From assembly GCA_018654125.1 (NCBI GenBank), contig JABIME010000253.1:1-20995 (forward strand): DNA of 20,995 nucleotides. The letters are read 5' to 3'. Positions 8,783-16,016 of this stretch are shown here, in pieces. The notes below the pieces were generated by a model, which saw only the letters and a list, made by a program, of their open reading frames with translations, was not told the DNA's origin and ran no database searches. This DNA is from Candidatus Cloacimonadota bacterium (GTDB lineage: Bacteria > Cloacimonadota > Cloacimonadia > Cloacimonadales > TCS61). Numbering within the stretch: position 1 is the stretch's first letter; every line of letters begins with the position of its first letter. The translations under genes and the position numbers were made by a program.

Positions 8783-8820
8783 AAAAAAAAGCCATCCAAC
8801 AAATGTTGGGTGGCTTTTTT
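8783..8820. terminator. Bidirectional intrinsic terminator between convergent operons
   Basis: Arms 8791-8800 (GCCATCCAAC) and 8805-8814 (GTTGGGTGGC) form a 10-bp stem with one G-U pair and a four-base loop. Six T follow on the plus strand (8815-8820), and eight A precede (8783-8790), giving a T tract on the minus strand. It lies between the convergent ends of the 88-residue gene and trxB, so it should end transcription from both directions. Confidence 0.92.
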
Positions 8821-8835
8821 GCTTTCTGTATTCTA

Positions 8836-9762
8836 TTATAATTTATCCTTATTCTCTTCAACCCATTTTTCTGCAGAAAATGCCGCTGTAGCTCCATCAG
8901 ATGCAGCAGTTACAACTTGTCTTAATACTTTATGAACCACATCTCCAGCAGCATACAGACCTATTGTTTTTGTACACATTGTTTCATCGGTTAATATGAA
9001 TCCTTGTTCGTCTAATTCCACATCAGATTTCACTAATTCATTATTAGGAATTATTCCTACATAAACAAATATTCCGTCCAGATCAAGATCACTTGTTTCT
9101 TTTGTTTTCTTATTGTATAATTCCACTTTCTCAATAAAATCTCCACCTTTCACTTCTTTAACTATTGAATCCCAAATAACTTCGATCTTATCATTTTCAA
9201 ATGCTCTTTTTTGTATTAATTTTACAGCTCTAAGTTCATCTCTTCTGTGAATTATATAAACTTTCTTAGCAAATTTAGTTAGGAAGATCGCCTCTTCTAC
9301 TGCTGAATCTCCTCCTCCAACCACTGCAACGGTTTTATCTCTATATAACGCTCCATCGCAAGTAGCACAATAAGAAACTCCACGTCCTGTATATTTTGCT
9401 TCTCCTTGAACTCCTAATTTTCTTGGATTTGCTCCAGTTGCCAAAATTATAGATTTTACATTATATTCATTTGAACTTGTTTTAACAGATTTTTTAAAGC
9501 CATTCATGCTAAGTGATTGAATAGTTTCCTGTTTAATTTCAGTTCCAAATTTCTCTGCTTGAATTCTCATTTTATCGGCTATATCAAATCCAGACATATT
9601 GTTTTCAAATCCCGGATAATTTTCTACATCTGCAGTTGTTGTGATCTGTCCACCTACAAGCGCTTTTTCAAAAACAACTGTTTTCATTCCACCGCGAGAA
9701 GCATAAACAGCAGCTGAAAGTCCTGCCGGACCACCACCAATAATTGCTACATCATATTCCAT
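8836..9762 (-). CDS. trxB: Thioredoxin reductase (NADPH, FAD)
   Basis: TrxB passes electrons from NADPH through FAD to thioredoxin in the cytoplasm. The 308-residue product has the FAD-binding GGGPAG (residues 9-14), GGQITTTADVENYPGF, the redox-active CATC (C132, C135), the NADPH-site GGGDSA (149-154) with HRRDELRA after it, and a C-terminal AAGDV FAD motif. ATG at 9762 was chosen because GGAGA sits about six bases upstream and the protein then begins, as in the family, just before YDVAIIGGGPAG. An earlier in-frame ATG at 9786 has no ribosome site. It is the last of three minus-strand genes, 115 bases after rlmH, so it may also have its own promoter. The HRR signature favours NADPH over reduced ferredoxin-type variants. 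Confidence 0.96.
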   Translation of the reverse strand: MEYDVAIIGGGPAGLSAAVYASRGGMKTVVFEKALVGGQITTTADVENYPGFENNMSGFDIADKMRIQAEKFGTEIKQETIQSLSMNGFKKSVKTSSNEYNVKSIILATGANPRKLGVQGEAKYTGRGVSYCATCDGALYRDKTVAVVGGGDSAVEEAIFLTKFAKKVYIIHRRDELRAVKLIQKRAFENDKIEVIWDSIVKEVKGGDFIEKVELYNKKTKETSDLDLDGIFVYVGIIPNNELVKSDVELDEQGFILTDETMCTKTIGLYAAGDVVHKVLRQVVTAASDGATAAFSAEKWVEENKDKL

Positions 9763-9877
9763 GTTATTCTCCACTGTTTCCTCCATTTTTTAATAAAAGC
9801 ATAAACGATCTTTTACAAATTGCAACTTTTTATTTTACTAGTGTGAAATATTATTTTCATTTAAACAATCCAGTAGA

Positions 9878-10345
9878 TCAGTAATGATATTTTTTACCTT
9901 TAATAATCGTGAAAGAGCGATATAATTGTTCTGCTAAAAGAAAACGGATCATTTGATGTGTGAATGTAAATCTGGAAAAGCTAAGAATCATATCTGCTTT
10001 TTGTAAAATTCTATTAGAAAGACCATAAACACCACCAATTACAAAAGTGATATCCTTTCCAACATTCAATTTTTGTTCTAAATATCCTGCAAATTTTTTG
10101 GATGAAAATTCTTTTCCATTTTCATCTAAAACAACTATTATAGATGATGTCGGAAGTTTTTTTTCTAATATTATGGCCTCTTGTTCCTTAACTATTTCTA
10201 CTGTTTTGCTTCCAGTTAGCTTTACATCTGGTAATATATTCCATTCCAATTTAGTATATTTTAATATTCTCTTTTGATATTCTTTTATTCCTTCCTCGAT
10301 GAACTTTTGCTTTGTTTTTCCTAAGCAGATGATTCTAATTTTCAT
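9878..10345 (-). CDS. rlmH: 23S rRNA (pseudouridine1915-N3)-methyltransferase RlmH
   Basis: RlmH is a small SPOUT methyltransferase that uses SAM to methylate pseudouridine 1915 in helix 69 of 23S rRNA on the assembled ribosome. The 155-residue product is the normal length. It shows LDENGKEFSS (73-82), the SAM-site glycine motif FVIGGVYGL (101-109) within a trefoil knot, TFTHQM (127-132) and the conserved C-terminal tail QLYRSFTIIKGKKYHY. It starts two bases after the ptb stop and lacks a clear ribosome site, so it is probably translated by coupling to ptb. Confidence 0.96.
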   Translation of the reverse strand: MKIRIICLGKTKQKFIEEGIKEYQKRILKYTKLEWNILPDVKLTGSKTVEIVKEQEAIILEKKLPTSSIIVVLDENGKEFSSKKFAGYLEQKLNVGKDITFVIGGVYGLSNRILQKADMILSFSRFTFTHQMIRFLLAEQLYRSFTIIKGKKYHY

Positions 10346-10347
10346 AA

Positions 10348-11247
10348 TTATTGTGAGCTTAATACACCTAAAGCAATTGAGAGCATTTTAGTTTCTGCTG
10401 TATCTACTCTAGAAGCGATAAGTATTGGAACTTTTGCTCCCATAACAACATGGGCAACTCTATATTTACAATAGTATGTAAGTGCTTTACCAAAAATATT
10501 TCCTGCTTCAATGTTAGGAACGACAAGCACATCTGCATCTCCACCAACTTCCGATTCTATTCCTTTTTCTTTAGCCGCCATTTTACTTACTGCACCATCA
10601 AAAGCGATTGGACCTTCAACTATGCAATCATCGATCTTATCATTCTTATACATCTCTTTTATTGTATTTGCATCAACAGTTGCGGGCATTTTTGTGTTTA
10701 CAACTTCAACAGCTGCCAAAAGTGCAACTTTAGGTTTTAAGTTATCTAAAGCATGTCCCACTTTTACGGCATTCTTTATTATTGATATTTTCTCTTTTAC
10801 TCCTGGATACAGATTAATTCCGCCATCACTCATTAAAACCAATTTTTCTGGATGCTCATAAACAAGTACATCACTCAAATTTTCACCTGTTCTTAATCCA
10901 TTTTCCTTATTTAATACTGCTTTAATAAGAATTGCCGTTGCACATTTACCTTTTAGTAGAATCTCTGCTTTCCCGTCTCGAATTGCCTTAACTGATTCAG
11001 AAGCTGCCAGCTCAAGATCCTCACCTGTATCTATTATCATGAAATAGTTCTCAAATTCTGGTGAGTTTTTATGTAAGTATTTATCGATATATTGTTTATC
11101 TCCAACTAGCAAGCTATCAGCGATATTCTCTTTCTTCGCCATTATTGCTGCATCTATTGCAGATGATGTATGCGCAGCGGCAATAACAACTGTTTTATTT
11201 TTCATTTGTTTTACTTTAGTAATCAATTGTTCAAAATTCTTTATCAT
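10348..11247 (-). CDS. ptb: Phosphate butyryltransferase-type acyltransferase
   Basis: The 299-residue protein belongs to the PTA/PTB family (PF01515), which interconverts acyl-CoA and acyl-phosphate. Ptb-like marks are LLKGKCAT (97-104), LMSDGGINLYPGV (near 138-150), EGPIAFDGAVSKMAA, VPNIEAGNIFGKA (243-255) and SRVDTAETKMLSIALG near the end. The length of about 300 and the EGPxAFD element favour phosphotransbutyrylase over phosphotransacetylase. In fermenters it works with butyrate kinase to make ATP; no kinase gene is in this window. ATG at 11247 is chosen because GGGAG lies five to six bases upstream; an in-frame TTG at 11259 does not. Chain-length preference cannot be proved from sequence. 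Confidence 0.88.
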   Translation of the reverse strand: MIKNFEQLITKVKQMKNKTVVIAAAHTSSAIDAAIMAKKENIADSLLVGDKQYIDKYLHKNSPEFENYFMIIDTGEDLELAASESVKAIRDGKAEILLKGKCATAILIKAVLNKENGLRTGENLSDVLVYEHPEKLVLMSDGGINLYPGVKEKISIIKNAVKVGHALDNLKPKVALLAAVEVVNTKMPATVDANTIKEMYKNDKIDDCIVEGPIAFDGAVSKMAAKEKGIESEVGGDADVLVVPNIEAGNIFGKALTYYCKYRVAHVVMGAKVPILIASRVDTAETKMLSIALGVLSSQ

Positions 11248-11280
11248 AACATCTCCCAAGTATTAATTTTTATTGTGGAA

Positions 11281-11310
11281 TTCATAGAAAATAGCACAGT
11301 ATTAGGTCAA
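11281..11310 (-). promoter_or_regulatory. Candidate promoter for ptb-rlmH-trxB
   Basis: On the minus strand, TTGACC (11310-11305) is followed 18 bases later by TATGAA (11286-11281), a plausible sigma-70-type pair located about 35 bases before the ptb ATG. The hexamers match consensus at 5 and 4 of 6 positions. It lies in the only divergent gap upstream of the three minus-strand genes, which supports the call, but base composition makes chance matches common. Confidence 0.4.
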
Positions 11311-11320
11311 GGATTTTATT

Positions 11321-11377
11321 ATGAAAAACCTTGATAAAATGGGAGTTATAAGTATCTATGATGCTGAATTAACTTGA
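11321..11377 (+). CDS. Possible 18-codon leader peptide upstream of the M23 peptidase gene
   Basis: A short frame encodes MKNLDKMGVISIYDAELT, starting at ATG 11321 with AAGGA (11309-11313) seven bases before it and ending with TGA 11375-11377. It lies in the 176-base gap between the divergent ptb and M23 genes, entirely before the latter. The well-placed ribosome site is the only positive sign; it may be chance, a leader peptide or the relic of a longer gene. It is followed by TATAAT and a run of nine T. Confidence 0.25.
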   Translation: MKNLDKMGVISIYDAELT

Positions 11378-11380
11378 CAT

Positions 11381-11420
11381 TATAATCGTTTTTTTTTGCG
11401 TTGAAAAAAATTAATGGGGT
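11381..11420 (+). promoter_or_regulatory. -10-like element and ribosome site ahead of the M23 gene
   Basis: A perfect TATAAT lies at 11381-11386, preceded at one base by TTGACA (11374-11379), a spacing too short for the two to work together. No good -35 lies 16-18 bases before the TATAAT. A nine-T run occupies 11389-11397. GGGGT at 11416-11420, four bases before ATG 11424, is the likely ribosome site. A promoter is expected in this divergent gap, but exact elements are uncertain. Confidence 0.3.
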
Positions 11421-11423
11421 AAT

Positions 11424-12362
11424 ATGGCAGTAAGAAAAAGATGGCACATAGCGTTATCGACAACAGAGTCTTCTAGACCTATAAACATAAGTTTGCCAAA
11501 AAAAGTTGGCTTATTCTTATGTGCAATGGCTGTTGTCTTTTTGCTGTTTTTTGCTGGATCAATTTTCTTCATAATACACAATCAAACACAGATAGCTCAA
11601 GCAAAAGAAGTATATAACGAAAATGTAGTTCTTAAAAGTAAACTTGTAAATCTCTCAACAGAAATTGATTCAATAATAACTAAACTCAAATTGATGGAAA
11701 ACTGGGAAGATAAGGTTCGTTCTGACAAAAATTTTAAAGCAATTAATAAAGAAATTAGAGAGATGGGAATTGGTGGATCACCAATAATAGATACAACATT
11801 TATTTCTTCAAATGTAACCCTGAGTGATGATTATTCCCTTACATTGAATAAGATAATTCAGCTTAAGGGTAAGATAGAATTCGATTATGATACACATGAA
11901 GAATTGAAAGATCTGGTTCAACTAAAAGACGAATTATATTTAAGTACTCCATCTATCTATCCCGCTTATGGAAGAATATCTGACCCTTATGGATGGCGTA
12001 CTCATCCAATTACCGGTAAAAGAAGTTTTCATAATGGATTAGATATTGGAAATATTAAGGGAACTCCTATATATGCGGCTGCCGATGGGAAAATAACATC
12101 TACAGGACAGCAGAAGTATTTCGGTAAATTTATAGCAATTACTCATCAATTTGGATACCAGACAAACTATGCTCACCTTAACAGGATTTTAGTTAAAAAA
12201 GGTGATGAGGTTAAAAGAGGGCAGATCATTGCAGAGATGGGAAATTCAGGACGCTCAACCGGAAGTCATTTGCATTTTGAGGTTCTGCGATATAATAAAT
12301 ACAGAAATCCTTACGAGTATTTAAACAAATTAGAAGATGATATTATTATCACAAATAAATAA
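11424..12362 (+). CDS. Membrane-anchored M23 (LytM) murein endopeptidase with coiled coil
   Basis: The 312-residue protein has a basic cytoplasmic start, one membrane helix at about residues 28-52, a coiled-coil stretch at about 55-115 and a C-terminal LytM domain from about 180. The domain opens with GRISDPYGWRTHPITGK (183-199) and keeps the zinc ligands H203 and D207 (HNGLD) and H284 (HLHFE), plus the catalytic H251 (YAHL). It should therefore be an active zinc peptidase that cuts peptidoglycan cross-bridges in the periplasm, unlike EnvC-type activators that lose these residues. A coiled-coil plus LytM layout is typical of proteins controlled by FtsEX, and FtsEX-like genes lie 2.3 kb downstream on the same strand; that link is inference. 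ATG 11424 is preceded by GGGGT. Confidence 0.92.
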   Translation: MAVRKRWHIALSTTESSRPINISLPKKVGLFLCAMAVVFLLFFAGSIFFIIHNQTQIAQAKEVYNENVVLKSKLVNLSTEIDSIITKLKLMENWEDKVRSDKNFKAINKEIREMGIGGSPIIDTTFISSNVTLSDDYSLTLNKIIQLKGKIEFDYDTHEELKDLVQLKDELYLSTPSIYPAYGRISDPYGWRTHPITGKRSFHNGLDIGNIKGTPIYAAADGKITSTGQQKYFGKFIAITHQFGYQTNYAHLNRILVKKGDEVKRGQIIAEMGNSGRSTGSHLHFEVLRYNKYRNPYEYLNKLEDDIIITNK

Positions 12363-12388
12363 AACGGAATCAAGCTTAACAATTATAT

Positions 12389-12610
12389 ATGAAAGGTAAA
12401 ATAAAATTTGAATCTGCTTTAATAAGATTAGAGGAGATCGTTCACAAATTAGAAGAAGGTGTAGATGAACTTGATAAAATAGTTGATCTATTTGAAGAAG
12501 GTTCCGAGCTTGCGGATTTCTGCAATATTAAATTAGAAAAAATTGAAAATAAAATTGAAGTTTTAACAAAAAAAATGCATAAAACAGAAAACATCAACGA
12601 GGAAATATGA
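12389..12610 (+). CDS. xseB: Exodeoxyribonuclease VII small subunit
   Basis: XseB binds several copies per XseA to form exonuclease VII, which degrades single-stranded DNA. The 73-residue product matches the family in size and pattern: FESALIRLEEIVHKLEEG (8-25), then DELDKIVDLFEEGSELADFC (26-45) and a charged helical tail, forming the expected helical hairpin. No good ribosome site precedes ATG 12389, so translation may be weak or start from an unusual signal. It shares ATGA with ispA, an arrangement often seen for xseB-ispA. The large subunit gene xseA is not in this window. Confidence 0.93.
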   Translation: MKGKIKFESALIRLEEIVHKLEEGVDELDKIVDLFEEGSELADFCNIKLEKIENKIEVLTKKMHKTENINEEI

Positions 12611-13503
12611 GCACAAAGAACATGGTCTTAAAAAAAGATCTAAAAGAAAAACGCGAACTGGTAAACATTGCCATAGATCGCTTCCTACCTAGAAAAGATG
12701 AGTATCCTAAACAAATACATAAAGCCATTCGTCACACTTTATTTGCAGGTGGAAAAAGATTACGCCCATATCTTCTGATAAATACTTACAAACTATTTAA
12801 AGATAATATTGATAAAACACTTATGGTTGCCGGCGCAATAGAGATGTTGCATACTTACACATTAATTCATGACGATCTTCCCGAGATAGACAATGATGAA
12901 TATAGACGAGGCAAAAAAGCCTGTCATGTTCTATTTGGTTCTGATATTGCACTGCTCGCTGGAGATGCACTTCTCATTTACGCATTTCAGGCAATTGCAA
13001 ATGCAGAAGAAGTTGATGAAAAACTTAGGTTAGAATTTATTAAAGAACTATCTACTGATGCCGGACATTCAGGGTTGATCGGTGGACAAATGATAGATAT
13101 CCAAAGTGAGGGTAAAAAAATAACAAAAGATACGCTTGAATATATTCATAATAATAAAACTGGTAAATTGATAACTCTGCCAATTCGTTTTGGTTGTATG
13201 CTGGCAGAAGTTCCAGAAGAAGATCAAAAACGTATGGAGAGTTTTGGACAGAAGATTGGATTAGCTTTTCAAATCGTTGATGATATTCTTGATATTGAGG
13301 GATCTATTGAAGATCTAGGAAAAACTGTAGGTAAAGATTCAAAAGCAAAAAAAGCTACATTTCCAGCTGTTTATGGTTTAGAGAAATCAAGACAAATGGC
13401 AGAAAAATTAATTTCAGAAGCCAAAACTCTATTAGAACCATACGGAGAAAAAGCTGAGCTGCTGTTAATGCTATGTGATTTTATTCATACAAGAAAATTT
13501 TAA
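12607..13503 (+). CDS. ispA: Short-chain isoprenyl diphosphate synthase (farnesyl/geranylgeranyl type)
   Basis: This cytosolic enzyme condenses isopentenyl diphosphate with allylic diphosphates to farnesyl (or geranylgeranyl) diphosphate, which feeds undecaprenyl carriers and quinones. The 298-residue protein has FAGGKRLRP (47-55), the first Asp-rich motif DDLPEIDND (89-97, the DDxxxxD form of type II bacterial enzymes), GGQMIDI near 158-164 and the second motif QIVDDILD (221-228). LGKTVGKDSKAKKATFP follows. The ATG overlaps the xseB stop, with GAGG upstream. Its length and neighbour fit IspA. Product chain length is uncertain. A hairpin follows 25 bases after its stop. Confidence 0.93.
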   Translation: MSTKNMVLKKDLKEKRELVNIAIDRFLPRKDEYPKQIHKAIRHTLFAGGKRLRPYLLINTYKLFKDNIDKTLMVAGAIEMLHTYTLIHDDLPEIDNDEYRRGKKACHVLFGSDIALLAGDALLIYAFQAIANAEEVDEKLRLEFIKELSTDAGHSGLIGGQMIDIQSEGKKITKDTLEYIHNNKTGKLITLPIRFGCMLAEVPEEDQKRMESFGQKIGLAFQIVDDILDIEGSIEDLGKTVGKDSKAKKATFPAVYGLEKSRQMAEKLISEAKTLLEPYGEKAELLLMLCDFIHTRKF

Positions 13504-13527
13504 TTAAATAATGAGAATATAATTTGC

Positions 13528-13556
13528 AGGGCTTCTATGGAAGCCCTATTTTATTA
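13528..13556 (+). terminator. Internal hairpin terminator or attenuator between ispA and dut
   Basis: Arms 13528-13535 (AGGGCTTC) and 13540-13547 (GAAGCCCT) form a perfect 8-bp stem with a TATG loop, followed by ATTTTATTATT. The stem is GC-rich against an AT-rich background and stable, but the T tract is interrupted. It sits in the 68-base gap before dut, so it may terminate, partly attenuate or process the transcript. It ends just before the dut ribosome site (AAGG 13559-13562). Confidence 0.6.
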
Positions 13557-13571
13557 TTAAGGTAGGACTTA

Positions 13572-14009
13572 ATGTTAAAAGTAAAAATTCAAAAAATAGA
13601 TAAACTCGCGAAACTTCCTAAATGTATGACGGAGCACTCTGCCGGCTATGATCTCTATTCAAGTAATGAAGAAGAGATGATCGTTAAAACCGGAGAAGTT
13701 GCCCTTATCCCAACTGGAATTGCTATCTCTTTACCTGCAGGATTTGAGGCTCAGATCCGCCCTCGAAGCGGACTTGCCATTAAACACCAAATAGGTGTTC
13801 TTAATTCACCAGGTACTATCGATGCGGATTATAGAGGAGAGATAAAAATAATCTTATTTAATTTTGGGAAATCAGATTTCACAATATCTACCCATACACG
13901 AATTGCGCAAATGGTTGTTTCACGTCATGAATCTATCAATTTTGTAATCACAGATAAACTTGATGAAACAGTTCGTGGTAGCAATGGATTTGGACATACA
14001 AAAAAATAA
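13572..14009 (+). CDS. dut: Deoxyuridine 5'-triphosphate nucleotidohydrolase (dUTPase)
   Basis: Trimeric dUTPase hydrolyses dUTP to dUMP and pyrophosphate, keeping uracil out of DNA and feeding dTMP synthesis. The 145-residue protein has all five motifs in order: AGYDLYS (24-30), RPRSGLA (63-69), GTIDADYRGEI (81-91), RIAQMV (110-115) and RGSNGFGHT (135-143). The last has His where many homologues have Ser, in the flexible C-terminal arm. Length is typical. ATG 13572 follows AAGG at 13559-13562. It starts a second block after the hairpin and ends six bases before the methyltransferase gene. Confidence 0.97.
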   Translation: MLKVKIQKIDKLAKLPKCMTEHSAGYDLYSSNEEEMIVKTGEVALIPTGIAISLPAGFEAQIRPRSGLAIKHQIGVLNSPGTIDADYRGEIKIILFNFGKSDFTISTHTRIAQMVVSRHESINFVITDKLDETVRGSNGFGHTKK

Positions 14010-14015
14010 TTGGCC

Positions 14016-14627
14016 ATGCTAACTCCCGTACAACTTCCATTTAATAAGATTATAAATCAATCAAAAGATGGACACTCAATAACTTCAGATTCAGCATTTC
14101 TTGTTGAAACTATTTCTAAGCAAGTTTTAGGGCAAAGTAATGATATACTGGAATTAGGTAGTGGAAACGGTATTGTTTCTATTATGCTATCTCATTATCA
14201 TCCAAATTGGAAAATACTGGGAATTGAAATTCAAAATCATTTAGTAATACTCAGTAATGATAATGTCAGACTATCTGAAACATCTCCATCCTTTATGGAA
14301 GCAGATCTCCGAAAATTTACCTCATCACGAAAATATGACATTATCATCTCTAACCCTCCGTATTTTCCTAATAAAAAAGGAAGAATTAGCCCAATAGAAG
14401 AGCGAGCAATTTCAAGGCATGAAATAACCTGTAATATGATGGATATTCTGGAATGCGTAAAACGAAATTTGAAAGAAAAAGGTAATGCTTTTATTCTTTA
14501 TCCACAGAATCGTGAAGATGATCTTGTAAATTTTGCAAAAAAGGTTGACCTGAAAGTTATGAAAAAATTTGTTTTAGATTCAGAAAAGAATAAAAGTAAA
14601 ATTATTGTGGAGCTTGTTCATGCTTAA
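14016..14627 (+). CDS. trmN6: tRNA1(Val) A37 N6-methyltransferase-like protein (TrmN6/YfiC family)
   Basis: The 203-residue product is a Rossmann-fold SAM-dependent methyltransferase. ELGSGNGIVSIML (46-58) is the SAM-binding motif I, GIEIQ the motif II acid, and NPPY (113-116) the adenine-N6 or glutamine-type catalytic motif. SRHEITCNMMDILE near 135-150 is characteristic of the TrmN6/YfiC group, which methylates A37 of tRNA1(Val). The opening LTPVQLPFNKIINQ corresponds to the family's start. ATG 14016 is preferred to TTG 14010, though neither has a good ribosome site, so coupling to dut six bases upstream is likely. The end overlaps the FtsE-like gene by eight bases. The exact tRNA target is inferred from family. 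Confidence 0.82.
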   Translation: MLTPVQLPFNKIINQSKDGHSITSDSAFLVETISKQVLGQSNDILELGSGNGIVSIMLSHYHPNWKILGIEIQNHLVILSNDNVRLSETSPSFMEADLRKFTSSRKYDIIISNPPYFPNKKGRISPIEERAISRHEITCNMMDILECVKRNLKEKGNAFILYPQNREDDLVNFAKKVDLKVMKKFVLDSEKNKSKIIVELVHA

Positions 14628-15237
14628 GATTGAAGGATTTTCTTTATCCAGAGAAAATGAAAAATTCATGCTGATAAACGAGATGCTAATTGGAAGCAGC
14701 ATGAGAGTGAATATCTTTGGGAATAACGATACTGGAAGATCACTTTTATTGCGATCAATACATGGAGATTATTTTGATTATGGCGGACAGATCATGATTA
14801 AAGATAAATCTGCCTTATTTTATAAGAAAAAGAAGAAAACAATTCTTATTAATAACACATCTCACCTTCTTGTGAATGAGTCTGTTTGGAAGAATATTAT
14901 TATTCCACTTCCAAAAATTACTGCCAGACAAAAACAGAAGATCATGGAGTTATGCGTGTTGGCTAAACTTGGCGATAAAATTGGTCTTAAAGTTAAAACT
15001 CTTTCATCTTCATCGAAAAAATTTATTGAGCTAATTCGGGCAGTTATCCAGCTTCCGCAAATTATTCTGGTTGATGATCTTGAAAATTATTTTGATGATA
15101 AGAATATGATAACAGCTCTAGAAATTTGTAATTTTGCCTTGAATAGTGGAACTTCAGTAATTGCAACTTCAAAAAAAAAGTTAGATAATTTTGATGTTAA
15201 TTACAGGATTCAAGATAGTAAAATGGTGAAATTGTGA
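14620..15237 (+). CDS. ftsE: Degenerate FtsE-like ABC ATPase (probable pseudo-ATPase)
   Basis: FtsE is the cytoplasmic ATPase of FtsEX, which controls wall hydrolases at division. This 205-residue protein aligns with FtsE throughout, but its key residues are changed. Walker A reads GNNDTGRS (34-41, Lys replaced by R40). The Q-loop Gln position is N79 before HLLVNESVWKN. The signature reads LSSSS (128-132) instead of LSGGE, followed by an aligned IRA. Walker B reads IILVDD (148-153, Glu replaced by D153), with the D-loop Asp kept at D159. The H-loop His is S184. ATP hydrolysis is therefore unlikely. ATG 14620 has TGGAG seven bases before it, overlaps the methyltransferase gene by eight bases and shares GTGA with the FtsX-like gene. 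The frame is intact, arguing against a pseudogene. Confidence 0.75.
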   Translation: MLKIEGFSLSRENEKFMLINEMLIGSSMRVNIFGNNDTGRSLLLRSIHGDYFDYGGQIMIKDKSALFYKKKKKTILINNTSHLLVNESVWKNIIIPLPKITARQKQKIMELCVLAKLGDKIGLKVKTLSSSSKKFIELIRAVIQLPQIILVDDLENYFDDKNMITALEICNFALNSGTSVIATSKKKLDNFDVNYRIQDSKMVKL

Positions 15238-16016
15238 AAAAGGGAATTTTCTTTCAAATAATAGTTATCTTTATAACTCTTCTGAGTTGGAATTTACTTC
15301 ATTTAGGGTATGAGTTCCAGAAAGATGTTTTTGAAAATAGTGTTTCTGATTCCCAAATGATGATTCTTTCTATGCAGGAGAATACGCTTGAACAATTGAA
15401 ATCAAGAATCGAAAAAGAAGACTATATCAACGAAGTAATAATTATTCAAGATTCAGTAATTGCACAAACGCTTATTAGCAATTATGATTTAGATGACAGT
15501 AATGAAATATTAAGGTCGTATCTGCTTCCAACAGCAATGCAGATATCTTTTAACGGCAGAAAATTCCAAATTGAACAGAAACTTGAATTAGAAAGAACAC
15601 TCTTAGAATACACTCCCGAAGTCATACATTATTTTGATGTTGCAAAGTGGCAAAGTATACAGAATAAAATAACAATTCTTACTAATGGATATTACATTGC
15701 GTTTGGTGGATTTATTGTTTTCATGTTGTTCATCTCAATTTTCTTCCGAATTCATTTTGAGATGAAAAGTAATACTTTTTGGAAGATATTTCACTCATCC
15801 GGTGGTCATTTTAGAAAGCGGAGAAAGCAATTTTTCGTAAACTCATTATACATTTGTTTCATTCCAATAATTCTTAATTTCGCGATTTATTATGCACTGA
15901 AATATTTTCAGTTACTATCGGTAGAAATAGATTATCGCTTCTTCGGAATAGAATTGTTAACTATAATTATCAGTTCATTATTCGCAGGATTAGCTTTAGG
16001 AGAAAATTTAAAATGA
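15234..16016 (+). CDS. ftsX: FtsX-like membrane protein, partner of the FtsE-like gene
   Basis: The 260-residue product has FtsX topology: a membrane helix at about residues 5-25, an extracytoplasmic domain of about 125 residues, then three helices near 152-172, 203-224 and 236-255. In FtsEX the outer domain binds periplasmic hydrolases or their activators and the loops contact FtsE. Sequence similarity is weak to the eye, with no strong motif; the call rests on topology, size and a GTGA overlap with the FtsE-like gene. Start GTG 15234 has GGTGA upstream. It shares ATGA with pgsA. A generic ABC permease of MacB type is less likely given its small size. Confidence 0.68.
   Translation: MKKGIFFQIIVIFITLLSWNLLHLGYEFQKDVFENSVSDSQMMILSMQENTLEQLKSRIEKEDYINEVIIIQDSVIAQTLISNYDLDDSNEILRSYLLPTAMQISFNGRKFQIEQKLELERTLLEYTPEVIHYFDVAKWQSIQNKITILTNGYYIAFGGFIVFMLFISIFFRIHFEMKSNTFWKIFHSSGGHFRKRRKQFFVNSLYICFIPIILNFAIYYALKYFQLLSVEIDYRFFGIELLTIIISSLFAGLALGENLK

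Noticed and set aside
9763..9786. Longer start for trxB at ATG 9786
   Set aside because: No ribosome site there; GGAGA is correctly placed for ATG 9762, and the extension lacks homology to the family start.
10450..10861. Plus-strand frames of 96 and 116 codons antisense to ptb
   Set aside because: Shadow frames of a confidently identified minus-strand gene.
11374..11386. TTGACA next to TATAAT as a promoter
   Set aside because: The two hexamers are one base apart, so they cannot act as a -35/-10 pair.
11345..11397. Possible terminator from TTATAA repeats before the nine-T run
   Set aside because: The stem would be six or seven A-T pairs with a loop of about 28 bases, too weak for an intrinsic terminator.
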